In this document: positions 28,734 through 41,163 of the stretch, one piece after another
Position numbering within the stretch: the first letter of the stretch is position 1
How the letters are laid out: every line of letters begins with the position of its first letter
NCBI GenBank assembly: GCA_003331195.1
Contig: QOOZ01000051.1
Location: 1 to 56,149 of the forward strand
Length of the DNA: 56,149 nucleotides
From: Puniceicoccaceae bacterium
Lineage (GTDB): Bacteria; Verrucomicrobiota; Verrucomicrobiia; Opitutales; Coraliomargaritaceae
Reading direction: 5' to 3'
The notes under the pieces: model-generated
Database searches by the model: none
The model's input: the letters and a program-made list of their open reading frames with translations, nothing else
Told to the model about the DNA's origin: nothing
Program-made: the position numbers and the translations under genes

Positions 28734-30413
28734 ATGAACATCGACCCCATTTTTTTAGGCCTCGACGCGGAACAACGTAGCGTAATTTCAACTCTGCCGC
28801 GTGGAGATCGATTAATTGAGCTCGCTACCCTGCGTAAGCGCTCTACCCGCGAGATCTTATCCGAACTGGCCGACCTCGCAGAAATCGAAGTAATCAAAGA
28901 CATCGAGCTGATTGACAATCCAACCGCTACGCTGCCCTTACGAATGATTCACGAGTATCAATGTATTCCAGTCCGAACAGTAGGCAACGATACCCTCAAA
29001 GAAAAAGCCCCCATTGCGCTCGCCACACTCTGGCCCCCCGACGAGGTAATGAATCGCTGGGTCTATGCCGTCAGCGGACGTAAAGTGCAGTGGTTCATGG
29101 GAGACCCAGAACAGATCACCGAGACAATCACGCAAAACTTCGGTGTCGGAGCAGGCAGCCTCGACGAGTCCGACCTTATTACGGATGTTTCCCTAGCCGA
29201 TGAGGTAGAAGATGAGGACGCCGCTGTGATCCGATTCGTCAACGAGGTAGTGCAAAAAGCAGTTAGCGACCGGGCAACTGACATCCACTTCGAACCACAC
29301 CGTGATGAGCTACAAATTCGCTATCGCATCGACGGCGAGCTAGTATCTGTTCGCGTACCCGATAATTTGATACGCTTCCAAGGCGCCATCATCTCTCGCC
29401 TCAAGATCATGGCCAAGCTAAATATTTCCGAGAAGCGACGCCCACAGGACGGTCGCATCTCCTTCGGTGCAGGTGATTCGGAATTGGATATTCGCATTTC
29501 CACCTTTCCTACAATGTATGGCGAGAGCGTGTCATTGCGTCTGCTCAACCAAAAGTCAAAACCACTCTCCATGCGCGAGTTAGGCCTTGCCAACGACGAG
29601 GAAAAGAAACTTACCCACGCGCTTTCTACCCCACACGGAATCATCTTAGTGACGGGGCCTACAGGTTCGGGTAAATCCACTTCGCTCACAGCCTTCATCC
29701 GTTTGATCAACAAGCCCGAGCGCCGTATCATCACAGTCGAAGACCCCGTCGAGTATGAAGTGCCTGGTGTCAATCAGACGCAAGTCCATCCCGAGATCGG
29801 TTTGACCTTTGCCCAGTCCCTGCGCGCCGTGCTTCGCCAAGATCCCGACGTCATCATGGTCGGAGAAATCCGCGACCGCGAGACAGCCGATATCGGCATC
29901 CGCGCCTCACTAACAGGTCACCTCGTACTGAGCACACTCCACACCAACGACGCACCAGGCGCTCTAACTCGTCTCGTCGATATGGACATTGAGCCATTCC
30001 TCATCGCTTCCTCCGTAGAAATGATCATCGCGCAGCGCCTTGTTCGCCGCCTCTGCCCCAATTGCGCAGTATCGGCCACCTACGATGAGCGCCAGATTAC
30101 CGGCTTTCTTGCCACATTGCGCATCGACCCTAGCGAAGCGCAATACGGCCATCTCGCCAAATCTGCTGTCGGTTGTGAACGTTGTCGCAACTTAGGCTTC
30201 CGCGGGCGTATCGGTGTCTTTGAAATTCTTCGTGTTACCGAAGAAATCCACGAACACATCGTCAAGCGCGATTCTGCTCGAATGATTCGCCAGACCGCTG
30301 TCTCTCAAGACATGCGAACACTCATGCAAAGCGGCTGGGGCCACATTAAAAATGGCACCACCACCTTCGAAGAAGTTATGCGCTTCGCTGAACTAGAAGG
30401 CGAAGAAGATTAG
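28734..30413 (+). CDS. Type II secretion / type IV pilus assembly ATPase (GspE/PilB)
   Basis: A cytoplasmic hexameric ATPase that powers pilus or pseudopilus extension. An N-terminal GspE-N/MshEN-like domain ([19 protein letters not shown]) is followed by [20 protein letters not shown], Walker [11 protein letters not shown], the Asp box [16 protein letters not shown], Walker [13 protein letters not shown], and the His box [15 protein letters not shown]-terminal four-Cys zinc site is present (CPNCAV and [12 protein letters not shown]). 559 aa from the ATG at 28734; the open frame back to 28635 has no family match and is dropped. No gspD/pilQ or pilin genes lie nearby, so which machine it drives is open. 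Confidence 0.93.
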   Translation: MNIDPIFLGLDAEQRSVISTLPRGDRLIELATLRKRSTREILSELADLAEIEVIKDIELIDNPTATLPLRMIHEYQCIPVRTVGNDTLKEKAPIALATLWPPDEVMNRWVYAVSGRKVQWFMGDPEQITETITQNFGVGAGSLDESDLITDVSLADEVEDEDAAVIRFVNEVVQKAVSDRATDIHFEPHRDELQIRYRIDGELVSVRVPDNLIRFQGAIISRLKIMAKLNISEKRRPQDGRISFGAGDSELDIRISTFPTMYGESVSLRLLNQKSKPLSMRELGLANDEEKKLTHALSTPHGIILVTGPTGSGKSTSLTAFIRLINKPERRIITVEDPVEYEVPGVNQTQVHPEIGLTFAQSLRAVLRQDPDVIMVGEIRDRETADIGIRASLTGHLVLSTLHTNDAPGALTRLVDMDIEPFLIASSVEMIIAQRLVRRLCPNCAVSATYDERQITGFLATLRIDPSEAQYGHLAKSAVGCERCRNLGFRGRIGVFEILRVTEEIHEHIVKRDSARMIRQTAVSQDMRTLMQSGWGHIKNGTTTFEEVMRFAELEGEED

Positions 30414-30417
30414 TCAT

Positions 30418-30669
30418 TCAACGTTTGAAGTCCCTCGCCCGCATCTTCGCCCTCTCTTCCTTAAATTTAGCTCTATTGCAATTACAGTGCAGGCAGAGTG
30501 GGGTGTTATAGAACAACACAAATTTCTCACCGATCTTTAGAGGACGTTCCTGTCCGCGCTCCACCATCCGCAAGGCGGGGCCACAACTAGGGACGACCGC
30601 ACCGACGGCGTCGAAAAATACATCAACGGCGGAACGCTTACCTTTTTTACGCTTTAGTGACTCGCTCAT
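30418..30669 (-). CDS. Small Cys-containing hypothetical protein
   Basis: An 83-aa frame from an ATG at 30669, basic at both ends. It has a lone Cys in VVPSCGPALR and a cluster CLHCNC followed by a charged helix (RAKFKEERAKMRARDF). A C-x2-C-x-C cluster could bind zinc, but no family is recognised. It is convergent with the GspE/PilB gene, with only four bases between the two stops. It lies in a gap without other coding sequence, which is the main reason to think it is real. Confidence 0.5.
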   Translation of the reverse strand: MSESLKRKKGKRSAVDVFFDAVGAVVPSCGPALRMVERGQERPLKIGEKFVLFYNTPLCLHCNCNRAKFKEERAKMRARDFKR

Positions 30670-30742
30670 TCATAATAGATAAAACAGAGTTTTCGGATTT
30701 TCCAATCGTCGTCTGCCTTTTTTTACAGCAATAGATTATTAA

Positions 30743-32701
30743 ATGTCTTTCTGCGCTCATATTGTCGCCCTAATTCTCTACCTTAGCGGCCTATGCCTCA
30801 GCGCTGCGCCAAAAACAAATCTCGCCGAGCTCTATCACGGCATCGCTGAGGGCAACTATTTAATCGGCGATCTCGCGGGCGCGGAACGTGGCGTTGAGCA
30901 AATGCTCCGCATAGACCCTGACTATCTACCTGCACTCACGCTCAAAGCGCGAGTGATGCTCGATCAGGGTAAGCCTAAGGAAGCACTTACAGCCGCCGAG
31001 CAAGCCATCGCGCTTGACCCCGAAAACAACGAGCTCGGTCTGCTTAAAGCCATCGCGCTGGGTCATTCGGATCGCCGCGACGAGGCCATAGCGCTTATAC
31101 AAGAAATCCTTGCAACAGCAGTGCCAGAAAGCGAAGATTCTCGAGCGGCCAAGCAACTGCTCGGCCTACTTCGCATGGCTGAGGGCGAGTGGGATGACGC
31201 CGCCATCGCGTTTAAAGAAATTTACCTTACCGATCCCGAAACAGCCAGCACCAGTCTTCGCCTCAGTAGCGAAGCCTACCTCGAAAAAGCGCGTGCGAAG
31301 CTGCAAGACGGCGCTCAAGACGAAGCCATCGCTGCAATCGACCAAGCTATCGCAGTCTACAAAGGTCAAACCGGAAAAGAAGCCCTCCAACAACGTAACA
31401 CACTGCGCTTGCTACGCGCCCGGCTTCTCACGCAAATCGGCCGTTTCGAGCTAGCGATCGCCGATTTGCAAAACTTCACAATGCAACAGCCAGAAAACTT
31501 CGAAGCCCTCATCACCCTAGCCTCCCTCTACGCAAGTGTGGAGCACTGGGAATCGCTAGAAGCTGTGATCAAGCCCATAGCCAAGCGTCCCGAGCTACGC
31601 GATGTCGTCCTCTACCTCGAAGGCCGCGCCGCCCTAGCTCGGAACCGTGTCGGCACCGCACGAGCTAAGTTCGAAGCCGCGATTCAAGCGCTGCCCAAGG
31701 AGGCCGACCTGCTCCGCCGCAGCCTTTTCTTTTATCGCGGGCTTTGCCTCCAAAAACTCGGCCGTCATGAAGAAGCCATTACTTCCATCCTTGACGCCAT
31801 CGACGCTGGTTTCCGCCCTGAGTCGAGTAAAGAGGCCCTCGTCGCAAGCCGTATTCTGCTCCGTGCAGATCGCGCGAGTGATGCCATCCCGATTCTCGAA
31901 GCCATCACCCTAAATCGCATCAATCCAGATGCTGAGGTCTGGGCAATGTTAGGCCGAGCCCACCTTATCAGCGAGACACCGGCTCTGGCCCTGAGCGCAT
32001 TCAATGAATCGCTCTTAGTAGACTCCGAACAAGCCGAAGTGCTCGGACTACGAGGAACACTCCTACGGAAAATAGGCGATCTAGAAGGTGCCCTCGCAGA
32101 CTACACAAAAGCTCATCAAATCATCCCATCGAGTCCTGTCCTTAGCTACGAAAAAGGACTCGTCCTCTTGCAACTTGGCCGCCTTGAGGAGGCCGAAAGT
32201 TTGCTCCAAATCGCAGCGCGTAAACTGACGGCTCACTACACATTGGAACTGCTGCACGCGACCTGCGCCTACGTGATAGGAAAAATCGAAAGCGCTACAG
32301 AATCACTTACTGAATACCTTGCCGAAATCCCGGGAGACCCCGAACTGAGTGCAATTTACTTAGCCCGAATATTACAGGTCGATTTTAATAAAGACAAATC
32401 CAGAGTGAAATGGGGAAGCGATTCAGCTAAAAATTCACAAACAGCGACTTTGGGAGATCCCGTGCTACAATATTACAATAGTGTAGCGAATCGAAAAGCT
32501 GTCCTCGATTGGGCAGGAATCGCCAAATCACCTGAAAAAGCGCGGCAACAAATTTGCGCAGCCGCCTTTTGGATGGCGCAATGGGAAAGGGCCTACGGAG
32601 ATACTGCTAAAGCCAATGAACTTTTAAAAATCGCAGTCGACTCAGGCGGTCCCGATCTGACGGAATGGCAACTGGCTAATTGGCAATGGGGCAAAAATTA
32701 A
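30743..32701 (+). CDS. Exported TPR-repeat protein
   Basis: A 652-aa protein with a signal peptide (HIVALILYLSGLCLSAAP) and tetratricopeptide repeats along most of its length, for example GVEQMLRIDPDYLPALTLKA, AAEQAIALDPENNELGLLKA, ALADYTKAHQIIPSSPVLSY and EAESLLQIAARKLTAHYTL. The fold is a helical scaffold for protein contacts and the likely place is the periplasm or outer membrane. The pattern recalls the PEP-CTERM/XrtA-associated TPR proteins and PilF-like scaffolds, but no specific assignment is safe. It follows the GspE/PilB region on the same strand. Confidence 0.85.
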   Translation: MSFCAHIVALILYLSGLCLSAAPKTNLAELYHGIAEGNYLIGDLAGAERGVEQMLRIDPDYLPALTLKARVMLDQGKPKEALTAAEQAIALDPENNELGLLKAIALGHSDRRDEAIALIQEILATAVPESEDSRAAKQLLGLLRMAEGEWDDAAIAFKEIYLTDPETASTSLRLSSEAYLEKARAKLQDGAQDEAIAAIDQAIAVYKGQTGKEALQQRNTLRLLRARLLTQIGRFELAIADLQNFTMQQPENFEALITLASLYASVEHWESLEAVIKPIAKRPELRDVVLYLEGRAALARNRVGTARAKFEAAIQALPKEADLLRRSLFFYRGLCLQKLGRHEEAITSILDAIDAGFRPESSKEALVASRILLRADRASDAIPILEAITLNRINPDAEVWAMLGRAHLISETPALALSAFNESLLVDSEQAEVLGLRGTLLRKIGDLEGALADYTKAHQIIPSSPVLSYEKGLVLLQLGRLEEAESLLQIAARKLTAHYTLELLHATCAYVIGKIESATESLTEYLAEIPGDPELSAIYLARILQVDFNKDKSRVKWGSDSAKNSQTATLGDPVLQYYNSVANRKAVLDWAGIAKSPEKARQQICAAAFWMAQWERAYGDTAKANELLKIAVDSGGPDLTEWQLANWQWGKN

Positions 32702-33021
32702 TGAACACGCTCGCTCTTTGTCGCTTCAGCTTCAAGCGACCAGCTAACATTTAGACATTCACTCACGCCTTAGATAGAGCTGTGAGCGAAATTCGTTAAA
32801 AAAACAATATTTCAGTGTTTTGGATACTCACATTTGTACTTGCACCGCAGCCGCAAAACGACATCTTCCTGCCCTTCAGCGTTAGAGCGCGCTCTGAGAA
32901 GAGCCCGTTCCTCGACTTCTCTTCATCCGAAGAGTTCAACGGTTCAGACGGCTCAGTGGCGGTCTGAACGGTTTCGACAACTCGAAGCCCGCAAGTCGTG
33001 ATTCACACAATCAAAAACACA
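32702..33021 (+). other. Long untranslated region upstream of rpsO
   Basis: 320 nt without a gene. A hairpin GTCGCTT/AAGCGAC at 32720-32740 lies just past the TPR gene stop but has no T run. An AT-rich part around 32795-32830 could hold the promoter. The right third is the structured rpsO leader, listed separately. Confidence 0.5.
32891..32986 (+). ncRNA. Candidate structured rpsO mRNA leader (four hairpins)
   Basis: Four stems follow each other closely: GCTCT-GAGA-AGAGC (32891-32904), CTCTTC-ATCC-GAAGAG (32919-32934), GTTCAGAC...GTCTGAAC with a 12-base loop (32942-32969) and TTCGA-CAAC-TCGAA (32973-32986). They end 35 nt before the rpsO start. S15 is known in several phyla to repress its own mRNA through leader structures that differ between groups, so this is a good candidate for such a site. 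The stems are seen in sequence; the function is inferred. Confidence 0.5.
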
Positions 33022-33309
33022 ATGGCAAAATCAGCACCCGCAGGGGACACAACAATCGATAAGGAAGCGATCATCAAAAAGTTCGGCCTTAAAGACGGCG
33101 ACACAGGTTCGTCTGAAGTGCAAATCGCACTTCTCACGGCTCGCGTCAAACACCTCACCGAACACTTGCGCGTCAACCGTAAGGACTTCCACTCACGCCG
33201 TGGACTTATCGCCATGACAGCGCGTCGTCGTAAGCTCCTCGACTACCTTAAGCGTACAGAGTTCAATCGCTACACTGCGATCCTCGAAAAACTTGGACTC
33301 CGCAAATAA
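33022..33309 (+). CDS. rpsO: 30S ribosomal protein S15
   Basis: Primary binding protein of the 16S rRNA central domain. [23 protein letters not shown] is the family signature (here the part from GSSEVQ to the HLTEHL helix), followed by [20 protein letters not shown] and [15 protein letters not shown] at the end. 95 aa from the ATG at 33022; an ATT/ATG-containing extension upstream is not used. It lies directly upstream of pnp, the order found in many bacteria, with a terminator between. Confidence 0.97.
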   Translation: MAKSAPAGDTTIDKEAIIKKFGLKDGDTGSSEVQIALLTARVKHLTEHLRVNRKDFHSRRGLIAMTARRRKLLDYLKRTEFNRYTAILEKLGLRK

Positions 33310-33325
33310 CGGATTACTTTTTTAC

Positions 33326-33361
33326 AATGCCGGACTTCACCAATGGGAGTCCGGCATTTTC
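33326..33361 (+). terminator. Rho-independent terminator after rpsO
   Basis: AATGCCGGACT pairs perfectly with AGTCCGGCATT around an 11-13 base loop and ends in four T residues. It lies 16 nt after the rpsO stop. Confidence 0.85.
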
Positions 33362-33386
33362 TTAACTCAAAGCCCCCTTTTTTCAT

Positions 33387-33454
33387 TCTTAATCATAATC
33401 TTAATCGTAATCCCCCCTACCATCCGAGGATTACGATTAGGAGTAAGATTAAGA
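33387..33454 (+). repeat. 68-nt inverted repeat between rpsO and pnp
   Basis: Two 27-base arms (33387-33413 and 33428-33454) match in inverted orientation at 24 of 27 positions, with a 14-base loop. The arms are made of TAATC/TAATCG-like steps, so each arm also looks internally repetitive. It lies after the rpsO terminator and about 210 nt before pnp. In E. coli a long stem in this place is cut by RNase III for pnp autoregulation; here it could do the same or be a dispersed palindromic element. Confidence 0.7.
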
Positions 33455-33666
33455 GCTGAAGGAATGAACTTCACTTTAATCTAAATGACACCGGCGTAGG
33501 TATGGCTTGATGCCATTACTCATGTATAAGCACCGATCAGAGCAGAAAGCCTCTCCCATAAATTTTCAACCGAGCGTCTCGACCGATTCGAGCCGCGAGC
33601 GTCCAAGTAAGGTCCGATCCCCGAACAGTCGTTTTGAATGCATAAAGCAAAACCAAGACAAAGATA

Positions 33667-35811
<2,145 letters not shown>

Positions 35812-35834
35812 TCAGACGCACAAAATAATTAACC

Positions 35835-35867
35835 AAGCGGTCGCCGAGAGGCGGCCGCTTTTTTTAT
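35835..35867 (+). terminator. Rho-independent terminator after pnp
   Basis: AAGCGGTCGCC pairs with GGCGGCCGCTT (one G-U pair) around a GAGA tetraloop, followed by seven T residues. Starts 23 nt after the pnp stop. Confidence 0.9.
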
Positions 35868-36065
35868 AGACGCCACTGCTCCATGGATACTCTACCGGAT
35901 AGCTGAGGGTCGAGAATTTGCGTAGCACACAAAAATTTCCTCAAACCCTTGTTCTAGAAGATTTGGGAGGATTTAGTTATCAACCATATGTTATGGTGCA
36001 GGGTTTGATAAATCCGCAGATCTGCCAGACTTGACTCTAAATCTTGTTTTTCAAAGTATAAGCTA

Positions 36066-36887
36066 ATGAAAGTATTTTCCTCAAAACAGTATCTTTGTCT
36101 GTTTTATTTCATGCTACTTTTAACGAATTTTCAGTTATCAGCGGTCGACATACTCGTCAAAGCCACCACTCGGGATAATTACATTCGACCTATCCAATCA
36201 GATGGAGAGTTCACAGAGGAAAGTTATACCTTCTGCAAAGGAAAATATTATCCCTATGAATACGAAAAACCCGAAGATATCATTCGATTCGAGGAAGTAG
36301 CTTTCGCACTCAAAGAGGAACTGACCAAGAAGAACTACGTCAACGCGGATGATCCTATGGAAGCAGACTGCATTCTCGTGGTTCACTGGGGCCAAACTAA
36401 TTCCGGACCTGAAGATGACTACTTTACACAATTTTCTGATGATTTTGACGATACGTTTGACGCGCTCTCGGTCTTGGATGAATACGAAGCGGAAAATAAG
36501 GCAAAAGAGAACGCCAAGATTATCGGAGCCACTGGACTCTACGGGATGCACGTACATTCCCTCAAACGCCAGCAACTAGAAGAAGCGAGTCGGTATGACC
36601 GCTATTTTGTAAATGTGGTGGCAATTTCAATTGACGAAATTCGCAAGCGCCCAGAAAGAGCAAAAATGCCAATCCCACTTTGGACGCTACAACTCAGCCT
36701 GCCGACAGGCCGTGCTGAGCCCGAAGAAGCCTTCGGCACCTTAGCTAAAACGGCAGGCCTTTACTCTGGAGAAAACCTCGTCAATGCGAATTTCATTCGG
36801 GAAAAGGAAAAACGAGGCATTGTTCGTATCGGCAAAATCGAATTCATCGAGACCATTGAGGATAGCAATACCGAGCCTGTAGAATGA
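36066..36887 (+). CDS. Exported protein of unknown function
   Basis: A 273-aa protein with a clear signal peptide (YLCLFYFMLLLTNFQLSAVD) and a hydrophilic, acidic body. I do not recognise the family. The layout (EVAFALKEELTKKNYVNADDPMEADCILVVHW is summarised as the helix ALKEELTKKNYV followed by ADCILVVHWG) is like the DUF4136-type lipoproteins, in which a short Tyr-Val unit precedes a strand with an Asp-Cys-x-hydrophobic run, but the lipobox is missing. Its upstream region and start are AT-rich relative to pnp. It stands alone after the pnp terminator. Confidence 0.7.
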   Translation: MKVFSSKQYLCLFYFMLLLTNFQLSAVDILVKATTRDNYIRPIQSDGEFTEESYTFCKGKYYPYEYEKPEDIIRFEEVAFALKEELTKKNYVNADDPMEADCILVVHWGQTNSGPEDDYFTQFSDDFDDTFDALSVLDEYEAENKAKENAKIIGATGLYGMHVHSLKRQQLEEASRYDRYFVNVVAISIDEIRKRPERAKMPIPLWTLQLSLPTGRAEPEEAFGTLAKTAGLYSGENLVNANFIREKEKRGIVRIGKIEFIETIEDSNTEPVE

Positions 36888-37033
36888 GTGCATCTGCGGC
36901 TGAGTCACCACACGCCATGCCTTAAACTCGCCATAAACTAGAGCATACTAAGAGCCTAAAAGTTTACCGTCCTTCGCTAGCCTCCTTTACTTGTATGCGA
37001 TTGTGGGTAAAATTCTTACGGCTAGACATAAAA

Positions 37034-37111
37034 TGGGGTGGCTAACGGGATTCGAACCCGCGACCCTCGGCATCACAAGCCGATGCTCTAACCAACTGAG
37101 CTATAGCCACC
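37034..37111 (-). tRNA. tRNA-His (anticodon GUG)
   Basis: On the minus strand a full cloverleaf can be drawn: acceptor GTGGCTA/TAGCCAC, D-arm starting TAGCTCAGTTGGTTAGAG, anticodon arm TCGGC-TTGTGAT-GCCGA with anticodon GTG, and a T-arm with GGTTCGAATCC. The extra 5' G (G-1, position 37111) facing the discriminator C is the identity mark of tRNA-His. The 3' CCA is encoded. No other tRNA is present in the window. Confidence 0.97.
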
Positions 37112-37209
37112 ATAAAGAGAACGTGTCTCCACACCCTTCTACGAAAGAACGGACATGCTCGTTCTCGCGGGGGACTTGTCAATAGTCTGTACGGATTTTT
37201 TGTATCGAC

Positions 37210-39123
<1,914 letters not shown>

Positions 39124-39132
39124 TTTTTTGTA

Positions 39133-40164
39133 ATGACTCCTCGCCAACGTTTCCTCGCTGCAGCCCACCAACAAGCTGTCGACCGTCCGCCAATTTGGCT
39201 AATGCGTCAGGCTGGACGCTACTTGCCTGAGTATCGCGAACTGAAGACGCGGTATGACTTTGTCACCATGGTCCGTACACCTGAGTTGGCTGCCGAAGTC
39301 ACATTGCAACCCATGCGTCGCTTCCCACTCGATGCAGCGATTATCTTTTCAGATATCCTAGTCATTCCCGAAGCCCTCGGACAAGGCTACCATTTCCGCG
39401 ATCAGGGTGGCATCGGGATGGACTACCTACTCGACACGAAGACCAAGATAGAAGCCCTAGATAATACCAAGATTGCAGAAAATCTAAAATATGTAGCCGA
39501 CGCTCTTATCCTAAGCCGAAGTAAACTAGGCGAAGACACTGCATTGCTAGGCTTCTGCGGCTCTCCTTGGACGCTGGCATGCTATATGGTCGAGGGTGGC
39601 TCCGCTAAAGACTTCGTCAAAATTAAGCAACTCGCTTGGGATCAGCCCGAGCTTTTTGAAATACTCATGCAAAAGTTAACCGATGGCATCGTTGAGTATC
39701 TCCACATGCAAATCGACGCCGGCGCGGACGCCCTGCAAATCTTTGACTCATGGGGCTCGATTTGTCCCGCCACGCACTATGAGGCTTGGTCGCTACGCTG
39801 GATCCATCATATTATTAAGGAGCTCAAAGAACGCGTGCCCGTGATCCTATACGCTAAAGGTATGGGACAAAAAGTGCCCGAGCTCATGCAAACGGGCGCG
39901 AAGATCCTAAGCCTTGATTGGACAATGAATCTTCGTAGTATGCGCCAAAGCATCGGTCACGGGGCAGCAGTACAAGGTAACCTCGATCCTGTTGTCCTAA
40001 CGATGACTCCCGATATCACCCGCCGCGAAGCCCTGCGTGTGCTAGATGAGGCTGGCGATCAGCCCGGCTTCATTTTCAACCTGGGGCACGGCATGATCCC
40101 CAGCGCCAAGATCGAATGCGTTGAGGCGCTGATGGAAGTCGTCACTGGCCAGAAGAACGCGTAG
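39133..40164 (+). CDS. hemE: Uroporphyrinogen decarboxylase
   Basis: Removes four acetate carboxyls from uroporphyrinogen III to give coproporphyrinogen III, the step before HemF. N-terminal PPIWLMRQAGRYLPEYRE is the signature, with DAAIIFSDILVIPEALG and GFCGSPWTLACYMVEGG further on; the Asp in FSDILVIP is the expected catalytic residue. The C-terminal FNLGHGMIPSAKIECVEAL is typical. 343 aa. Operon partner of hemF. Confidence 0.97.
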   Translation: MTPRQRFLAAAHQQAVDRPPIWLMRQAGRYLPEYRELKTRYDFVTMVRTPELAAEVTLQPMRRFPLDAAIIFSDILVIPEALGQGYHFRDQGGIGMDYLLDTKTKIEALDNTKIAENLKYVADALILSRSKLGEDTALLGFCGSPWTLACYMVEGGSAKDFVKIKQLAWDQPELFEILMQKLTDGIVEYLHMQIDAGADALQIFDSWGSICPATHYEAWSLRWIHHIIKELKERVPVILYAKGMGQKVPELMQTGAKILSLDWTMNLRSMRQSIGHGAAVQGNLDPVVLTMTPDITRREALRVLDEAGDQPGFIFNLGHGMIPSAKIECVEALMEVVTGQKNA

Positions 40165-40256
40165 TTACAAATTAGGCCCGCAGGCAGGGTTAAGGGTCGG
40201 CCCTTGCCACCGCATTAGAGCGCTCACATGCGAGCAGGCCACGATCAAAAAACGAA

Positions 40257-41066
40257 CTACGTCTTCGCCAGGGAGTTGCCCTCGAGCAGCATCGCCATCT
40301 TCGCGCGAAGCGATTGAACCATAGCTCCTTTGTCCGTCGGATTTTCAGCAATACAGTTAACAATGGCACTGCCGACGACGACCCCATCGGCCGCTTGAGA
40401 GACGGTGCGAACGTGGTTGGCCTTGGAGATACCGAAGCCTACCACAACTGGCATCTCGGTGTGTTTTTTGATTTGAGAAACGTTGACTGCAATACTGTCT
40501 GACATAGACGCTTGTTCTCCAGTCACTCCCTCGCGGGAGACGTAGTAGACGAAGCCAGTCGTTGCTTTACAGATAATTTCTAGCCGGCTTTCCGGTGTGG
40601 TAGGTGCTACTATGAAGACGGTCTTAAGATCGTACTTTTCGCAAGCTTCAAGGTGCTCTTCCGCTTCTTCCGGTGGTAAATCAAGCGTGAGAATACCGTC
40701 GAGACCAGCGGATTTAGCCTCAGCTACATAATTAGCACTACCCTTTGCAAAAACTAGGTTATAATAGGTGTAGAAAACGAGAGGCACTTCACTGAAATCG
40801 CGAATCGCGCGGACGAGTTTAAGTACGTCCTTACTGGTGCTGCCGCTTTCTAATGCGCGTTGGGCGGCGAGCTGATTGGTCAGACCATCAGCCAGGGGAT
40901 CGGAAAAAGGCACCCCGATCTCTAGCACATCAACACCTGATTCAATTACAGCACGGCAAGCTTCAACCGAGCTATCAAAGTCAGGGTCACCTGCGCAGAG
41001 GTAGCCGACAAAGACGGCACGCTTTTCTTCGCGAGCTTTTGCAAAGGCTTTTTCAATTCGATTCAT
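40257..41066 (-). CDS. trpA: Tryptophan synthase alpha subunit
   Basis: Cleaves indole-3-glycerol phosphate and passes indole to TrpB. VFVGYLCAGDPDF opens the barrel, VDVLEIGVPFSDPLADG holds the catalytic Glu and Asp, and PLVFYTYYNLVFAKG, DGILTLDLPPEEA, VAPTTPESRL and VVVGFGISKANHV follow in family order. 269 aa, normal length. trpB and the other trp genes are not present, so it is separated from its partner. It is convergent with hemE and about 100 nt behind the EIIA-DAC gene. Confidence 0.96.
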   Translation of the reverse strand: MNRIEKAFAKAREEKRAVFVGYLCAGDPDFDSSVEACRAVIESGVDVLEIGVPFSDPLADGLTNQLAAQRALESGSTSKDVLKLVRAIRDFSEVPLVFYTYYNLVFAKGSANYVAEAKSAGLDGILTLDLPPEEAEEHLEACEKYDLKTVFIVAPTTPESRLEIICKATTGFVYYVSREGVTGEQASMSDSIAVNVSQIKKHTEMPVVVGFGISKANHVRTVSQAADGVVVGSAIVNCIAENPTDKGAMVQSLRAKMAMLLEGNSLAKT

Positions 41067-41163
41067 GAGAAAATGTGAAGATAGAGAAGGACTAGGTTAA
41101 TATTCATAAACACAAAGACAAGCTTCACGCCTGACTACCTAAAATTAAACAGAACAAAGCGCC

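Noticed and set aside
40187..40203. AAGGG/CCCTT hairpin between hemE and trpA
   Set aside because: Five-base stem without a T run on either strand.
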